A stretch of DNA of 8,271 nt from contig JAHHUF010000076.1 in NCBI GenBank assembly GCA_020024115.1, positions 1 to 8,271 on the forward strand, read 5' to 3'. Below the pieces are notes generated by a model. It was given only the letters and a program-made list of their open reading frames with translations, did no database searches and had not been told where the DNA came from. The translations under genes and the position numbers were made by a program. Origin of the DNA: Anaerofilum sp. (GTDB lineage: Bacteria > Bacillota > Clostridia > Oscillospirales > Ruminococcaceae). Positions within the stretch are counted from its first letter, which is position 1, and every line of letters starts with the position of its first letter. Positions 5,462-8,271 of this stretch are shown here, in pieces.

Positions 5462-6592
5462 ATGAGGAATAAAGGGAAAAAAATAAAGCATTATAAAGGC
5501 AGCTTTGATACTGGTCGATTTAAACGCCGCCGTATCATTCGTGGTGTTGTCCTTTTAATTATTTTGTTTGTTGCAGGATATTTTCTTGCACCACGGATTT
5601 TGGATGCAGGAACCAAGTTGTGGTATGAAGGTTTGAAGCGATATGAAGAATCTTCAAGCAGTCAATCACAAAGCACAGAAAATCCACCTGTGGAAGAATC
5701 CCCAGAATCACAGTCTGAATCAATCCCAGAGTCAACACCGATGCCTGAGCCGGAAGGGAATTGGAGCGTTGTTCCAACCGCCAGTGTTGCAACCCCTGAG
5801 CTGGCACAGCAAACTGCACAGCAGTTGGCACAGCAAGGAATCAAATATGCACTGATTACCTTGAAAGCACCGGATGGAATTGTGGGCTATGCTTCAGCAG
5901 TTCCCACTGCATCGGGCAGCTTGTCTGCAACTCCCTTTGATGCAAAAGCCATTGCAGATGCAATGAAAGCCGCAGGGATTGTGCCTGTCGCAGAGATTTG
6001 GGCATATCGTGACCCTGTTGCGGCTTATACCGACCGCAGTATGGCAATTGGATATGGTGCAAGTGAGGGAATGCTTTGGTTGGATAATTCTGCTCAAGCA
6101 GGTGGAAAACCTTGGCTGAATCCTTATTCTCCCATTGCAAGACAGTATATTCAAGATTTGGCACTGGAAGCGGTTTCTTTGGGATATGAGCAAATTGTCT
6201 TCAGCGGACTGCATTTCCCAGAGGTACGCAGCACCAATGGGGCAAACTTTGGAGATACACAAGGGAAATCCTTTGATGCAATTTTGAATGAAACCATTCA
6301 GCAACTGCAAGTTGCTTTGGCTGAACAAAATGCCGCTGCTTGGTTCCAATACAGCGCAGCAGCTGTCACAGGCGAAGATTTGCGGATTGCCGCTGCACCG
6401 GTTGGCGGTTTGGGGATGGAGCGTCTGTTGGTGCAGATTCCTGCCAATGCTCAGGACCCTGCCGCAGTGCTGGCAGCTTGTGCCGCAGCAGCAGGAGAAA
6501 AAACAAAGGCATACCGTGTGGCAGCTGCACCAGATGAGGCTTTGCAGCAGGCTGCAAATGACAATGGATATAAGAAGGCAGTGATTGGCTGA
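5462..6592 (+). CDS. Membrane-anchored DUF4015-like putative glycosidase domain protein
   Basis: Protein of 376 residues from ATG 5462. AAGGGG (5445-5450) is 11 bases before this ATG; a GTG at 5453 is too close to it. A basic N-terminus (KRRR at 21-24) precedes one membrane segment (about 26-44), which should act as an uncleaved anchor with the rest outside. Residues about 62-99 are a Ser/Glu/Pro/Gln-rich linker. Residues about 100-376 resemble the DUF4015 putative glycosyl hydrolase barrel: DAKAIADAMKAAGIVPVAEIW (160-180), then AYRDPV (181-186), PWLNPYSPIARQYIQDLALE (217-236) and GYEQIVFSGLHFPEV (241-255). Related proteins typically have FDYVRFP at the last site; here it is FSGLHFP, so the conserved Asp is Ser and catalysis may be lost or altered. 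The C-terminal third is very Ala/Gln-rich. It lies 18 bases after the RnfA-like gene and is the last gene before the terminator. The substrate is unknown; peptidoglycan or another surface glycan is a guess. Confidence 0.72.
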   Translation: MRNKGKKIKHYKGSFDTGRFKRRRIIRGVVLLIILFVAGYFLAPRILDAGTKLWYEGLKRYEESSSSQSQSTENPPVEESPESQSESIPESTPMPEPEGNWSVVPTASVATPELAQQTAQQLAQQGIKYALITLKAPDGIVGYASAVPTASGSLSATPFDAKAIADAMKAAGIVPVAEIWAYRDPVAAYTDRSMAIGYGASEGMLWLDNSAQAGGKPWLNPYSPIARQYIQDLALEAVSLGYEQIVFSGLHFPEVRSTNGANFGDTQGKSFDAILNETIQQLQVALAEQNAAAWFQYSAAAVTGEDLRIAAAPVGGLGMERLLVQIPANAQDPAAVLAACAAAAGEKTKAYRVAAAPDEALQQAANDNGYKKAVIG

Positions 6593-6693
6593 TAGAAAAT
6601 AGGGCATTTTGCTCTAGATATGGCAAACAAAGAGGTTTTTGTCAAAGGTTAGACAATCATGCTTTCTGGTTTGCTGTATAAATTTTGAATCTT

Positions 6694-6752
6694 AAAACCA
6701 CTGCACGATACAAAACAAAATTGTATGGTGACAGTGGTTTTGTTTTTATTTT
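6694..6752 (+). terminator. Strong intrinsic terminator of the rpe/Rnf-like operon
   Basis: AAAACCACTG (6694-6703) pairs perfectly with CAGTGGTTTT (6732-6741). Inside, CAC (6704-6706) pairs with GTG (6728-6730) and ATACAA (6708-6713) with TTGTAT (6721-6726), separated by one G/G mismatch and one bulged A. The loop is AACAAAA. The stem is followed by GTTTTTATTTT. It lies about 100 bases after the last gene of the operon. The gap 6593-6693 contains only weak small inverted repeats. Confidence 0.88.
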
Positions 6753-6757
6753 ATAAT
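6728..6757 (+). promoter_or_regulatory. Promoter of the SUKH gene, overlapping the terminator stem
   Basis: GTGACA (6728-6733, 5 of 6 to TTGACA), 18 bases, then TATAAT (6752-6757, 6 of 6). Transcription would begin near 6764, leaving a leader of about 28 bases that contains AGGAGG (6779-6784). The -35 box lies in the 3' arm of the terminator hairpin, and the -10 directly follows the T-tract. Confidence 0.65.
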
Positions 6758-6778
6758 TTTCAGGAAATAATAAAGTTT

Positions 6779-6784
6779 AGGAGG
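6779..6784 (+). promoter_or_regulatory. RBS deciding the SUKH start
   Basis: AGGAGG leaves 1 base to ATG 6786 but 7 bases to ATG 6792. The second ATG is therefore the likely start. Confidence 0.75.
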
Positions 6785-6791
6785 AATGACA

Positions 6792-8219
6792 ATGGAGAAT
6801 TTTGCCTCACAATATTTGCGAAAACGGATGAAAAAAGAAAAGGCTTTTGACCAAGAGAAAAAATTGTTTGAAACATCTTCCCACAAATATGAACTCACCC
6901 CACAATATGCAGAATATCTGCGCGAACTGGTGAAAAAGGCAAGTGCTTTTGACCCCTACTGTAAAGTATTTGGTTCATCGAAGCATAAGTATCAGCTAAA
7001 CCCTGTCATCTCTTTGGAAGAAGTACAAGCCTATGAACAAAGACACAAAATCAAGCTGCCATCCGAATATGTGTTTTTTATCACACAGGTGGGCAATGGC
7101 GGTGCAGGACCTTATTATGGAATCTATCCGCTGGACACAACAAAAGAATGTTATGAAATTGCGGGAACACCCTTTATTTCCAGCAAACTCACTGCTCAAC
7201 AATGGAAAGAAAAATGGGAGCCATTTGAGCAGAAATGTAATGAAGAATCTGAAGATGAAGATGATTTGGACAATTTATATGACCGAACCGAAAAAGAAAC
7301 TCAGCAGGGAACCTATGCGGTCGGTACACAAGGCTGCACCTATGAAACTCTTGCGATTGCACAAGGGGAAGAAGAAAACCAAATTTTTTATGTCAATTCG
7401 AGTTGGCACAGCGAATATATGCCCTATAACACAGAAATGAGTTTTTTGGAGTGGTATGAAAACTTTTTTCTGGAAATCATTCAAGGAAACAATGTTGATG
7501 GGTATGGGTACGAAATTATTGCATCTCAAGAGGAACTGATTGCCCGATTCAACCAAAGCGATGATATAAAAAGAAAATCAAAGCTGCTGAACAGCTTTGT
7601 GCGGTTTCCGAAAATTTCAAAGAATACACGCAAGTTTCTTCATCAATTATCCAATGAATTGTTTGCAGATGAAAAGTTGTTTTTGTTGCTGAAATTTGAT
7701 ACAGAACAGGGAATGAAGCTGTTTTATCAATTGACAAAGGAAAATCCATCGGCAGCCATTCGGCAAGTCAATGCAGTCCCTGAACAAGAGCGAGGAAAAA
7801 TTTATGATGTTTTGCTGAATTTGCTCTACACCATCGAAAATGGGGACGAAAAATGTTCATATTATAGTTCTTTGTATGGTAGATTGCTATATACTTTGAA
7901 AGAGTGTCCGCAGCTAAAATCTGAGGATATTTTGAAGTTTTTGAAAAATAAATCCTTGAATGAACAAGATATAGATGTTGCAATTTATGTTTTGGGATAT
8001 GCGCCGGATAAAGAAAAGGCAGTGGATACATTTGAATATTTTATGCTGAACGGAACAGAGCATCAAATTATTACTTCATTGCAGGCAGTGCGAAATATGC
8101 CCTGCCCGGCCTTGAAAGAAACCTTTCTGACCCTCTGGAATCGACATAGAGAGAACAACAACATCAGAAACAATTTGAAAAATGTATTTAAAACAAATAA
8201 CATGGAAATTCCAAAATAG
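6792..8219 (+). CDS. Large SUKH-domain (SMI1/KNR4) protein with helical C-terminal half
   Basis: Protein of 475 residues, predicted cytoplasmic, with no signal or membrane segment. The SUKH core is clear: ISLEEVQAYEQRHKIKLPSEY (73-93), then the signature VGNGGAGPYYGIYPL (100-114), and later YAVGTQGCTYETLAI (175-189) and SFLEWYENFF (217-226). SUKH proteins are often immunity factors against polymorphic or contact-dependent toxins, though many have other or unknown roles. An acidic stretch (151-160, EESEDEDDLD) interrupts the domain. Residues about 240-475 are charged, helix-rich and without recognised motif; they look like an alpha-helical repeat (HEAT/ARM-like) region, which is inference. The N-terminus holds a duplicated motif (18-37 and 52-71). 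The gene is more AT-rich and Lys/Glu-rich than its neighbours, has its own promoter and shows no toxin partner in the window, which fits an accessory or horizontally acquired gene. Start chosen by RBS spacing. Confidence 0.85.
   Translation: MENFASQYLRKRMKKEKAFDQEKKLFETSSHKYELTPQYAEYLRELVKKASAFDPYCKVFGSSKHKYQLNPVISLEEVQAYEQRHKIKLPSEYVFFITQVGNGGAGPYYGIYPLDTTKECYEIAGTPFISSKLTAQQWKEKWEPFEQKCNEESEDEDDLDNLYDRTEKETQQGTYAVGTQGCTYETLAIAQGEEENQIFYVNSSWHSEYMPYNTEMSFLEWYENFFLEIIQGNNVDGYGYEIIASQEELIARFNQSDDIKRKSKLLNSFVRFPKISKNTRKFLHQLSNELFADEKLFLLLKFDTEQGMKLFYQLTKENPSAAIRQVNAVPEQERGKIYDVLLNLLYTIENGDEKCSYYSSLYGRLLYTLKECPQLKSEDILKFLKNKSLNEQDIDVAIYVLGYAPDKEKAVDTFEYFMLNGTEHQIITSLQAVRNMPCPALKETFLTLWNRHRENNNIRNNLKNVFKTNNMEIPK
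6843..7004 (+). repeat. Internal duplication at the SUKH protein N-terminus
   Basis: Residues 18-37 and 52-71 share the pattern A-F-D-x3-K-x-F-x-[ST]-S-x-H-K-Y-x-L-x-P at a 34-residue offset. The second copy sits where the F-G-x-x-x-H-K-Y-x-L-x-P leader normally precedes a SUKH domain. The first looks like a tandem copy of that leader without a following SUKH core. Confidence 0.7.
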
Positions 8220-8271
8220 AACATAGTTGATACAAAATTTTTTTAAATATACATTTTAAATTTATAAATAT
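8220..8271. other. AT-rich tail, no feature called
   Basis: The 52 bases after the SUKH stop are almost entirely A and T, including a run of seven Ts and repeated TTTAAA-type palindromes. There is no GC-containing stem, so a terminator is not called. Confidence 0.5.

Noticed and set aside
5894..6607. 237-codon open frame on the - strand
   Set aside because: It lies opposite the DUF4015-like gene, has no recognisable domain, is rich in Cys/Ser/His in the manner of antisense translations, and has no good RBS. It is a shadow of the alanine/glutamine-rich gene.
6601..6615. Small hairpin AGGGCA-TTT-TGCTCT after the operon's last stop codon as a terminator
   Set aside because: Six pairs including a G-U wobble and no T-run follow it. 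The strong terminator at 6694-6752 explains termination better.
6650..6682. Promoter TAGACA ... TATAAA upstream of the terminator
   Set aside because: The spacing is 21 bases and transcripts would run straight into the strong terminator. The pair at 6728-6757 is much closer to consensus.
1..8271. CRISPR arrays, tRNA/rRNA genes, insertion sequences, phage attachment sites
   Set aside because: I saw no regularly spaced repeats, no cloverleaf or rRNA-like sequence, no transposase or integrase, and no long terminal inverted repeats.

Overview
The window reads as a chromosomal segment of a low-to-moderate GC, Gram-positive anaerobe of the class Clostridia. An Oscillospiraceae/Ruminococcaceae-like gut lineage is my best guess. 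The reasons are strong AGGAGG-type ribosome binding sites, occasional TTG and GTG starts, Rnf/Nqr-family membrane genes, a clostridial-style OmpR/histidine-kinase pair and a membrane-anchored DUF4015-like putative glycosidase. This placement is inference; no rRNA or tRNA is present to test it. All seven genes lie on the + strand.

Layout: bases 1-207 hold no gene I can support, but several short inverted and direct repeats. Bases 208-2397 encode a two-component system: an OmpR/PhoB-type response regulator and a HAMP-HisKA-HATPase sensor kinase with an extracytoplasmic domain. A 133-base gap with a hairpin just ahead of a ribosome binding site leads to a tight block at 2531-6592. This block contains rpe (ribulose-phosphate 3-epimerase), three integral-membrane genes homologous to RnfD, RnfE and RnfA, and a membrane-anchored protein with a DUF4015-like TIM-barrel domain. 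Gaps are 3 bases or less, or genes overlap, up to the last gene, which follows after 18 bases; the block is probably one transcript. A strong intrinsic terminator (6694-6752) ends it. A near-consensus promoter overlaps the 3' arm of that terminator and drives a separate gene for a large SUKH (SMI1/KNR4) protein at 6792-8219.

The most interesting part is the Rnf-like trio. All three proteins align by eye along their length to the RnfD, RnfE and RnfA families, yet the redox residues are largely gone. The FMN-attachment motif (S/D-G-A-T) of RnfD is replaced by T-G-G-I. In RnfE and RnfA, three of the four cysteines that hold the intramembrane [2Fe-2S] cluster in real Rnf/NQR complexes are replaced by Ala, Pro and Ser. 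The soluble or peripheral redox subunits RnfB, RnfC and RnfG are absent from the operon. In place of rnfG and rnfB the operon has an extracellular putative carbohydrate-active domain, which itself has lost an acidic residue in its signature. I infer a repurposed, probably redox-inactive Rnf-derived membrane complex linked to a cell-surface domain. This is a hypothesis from visible motifs, not an established system.
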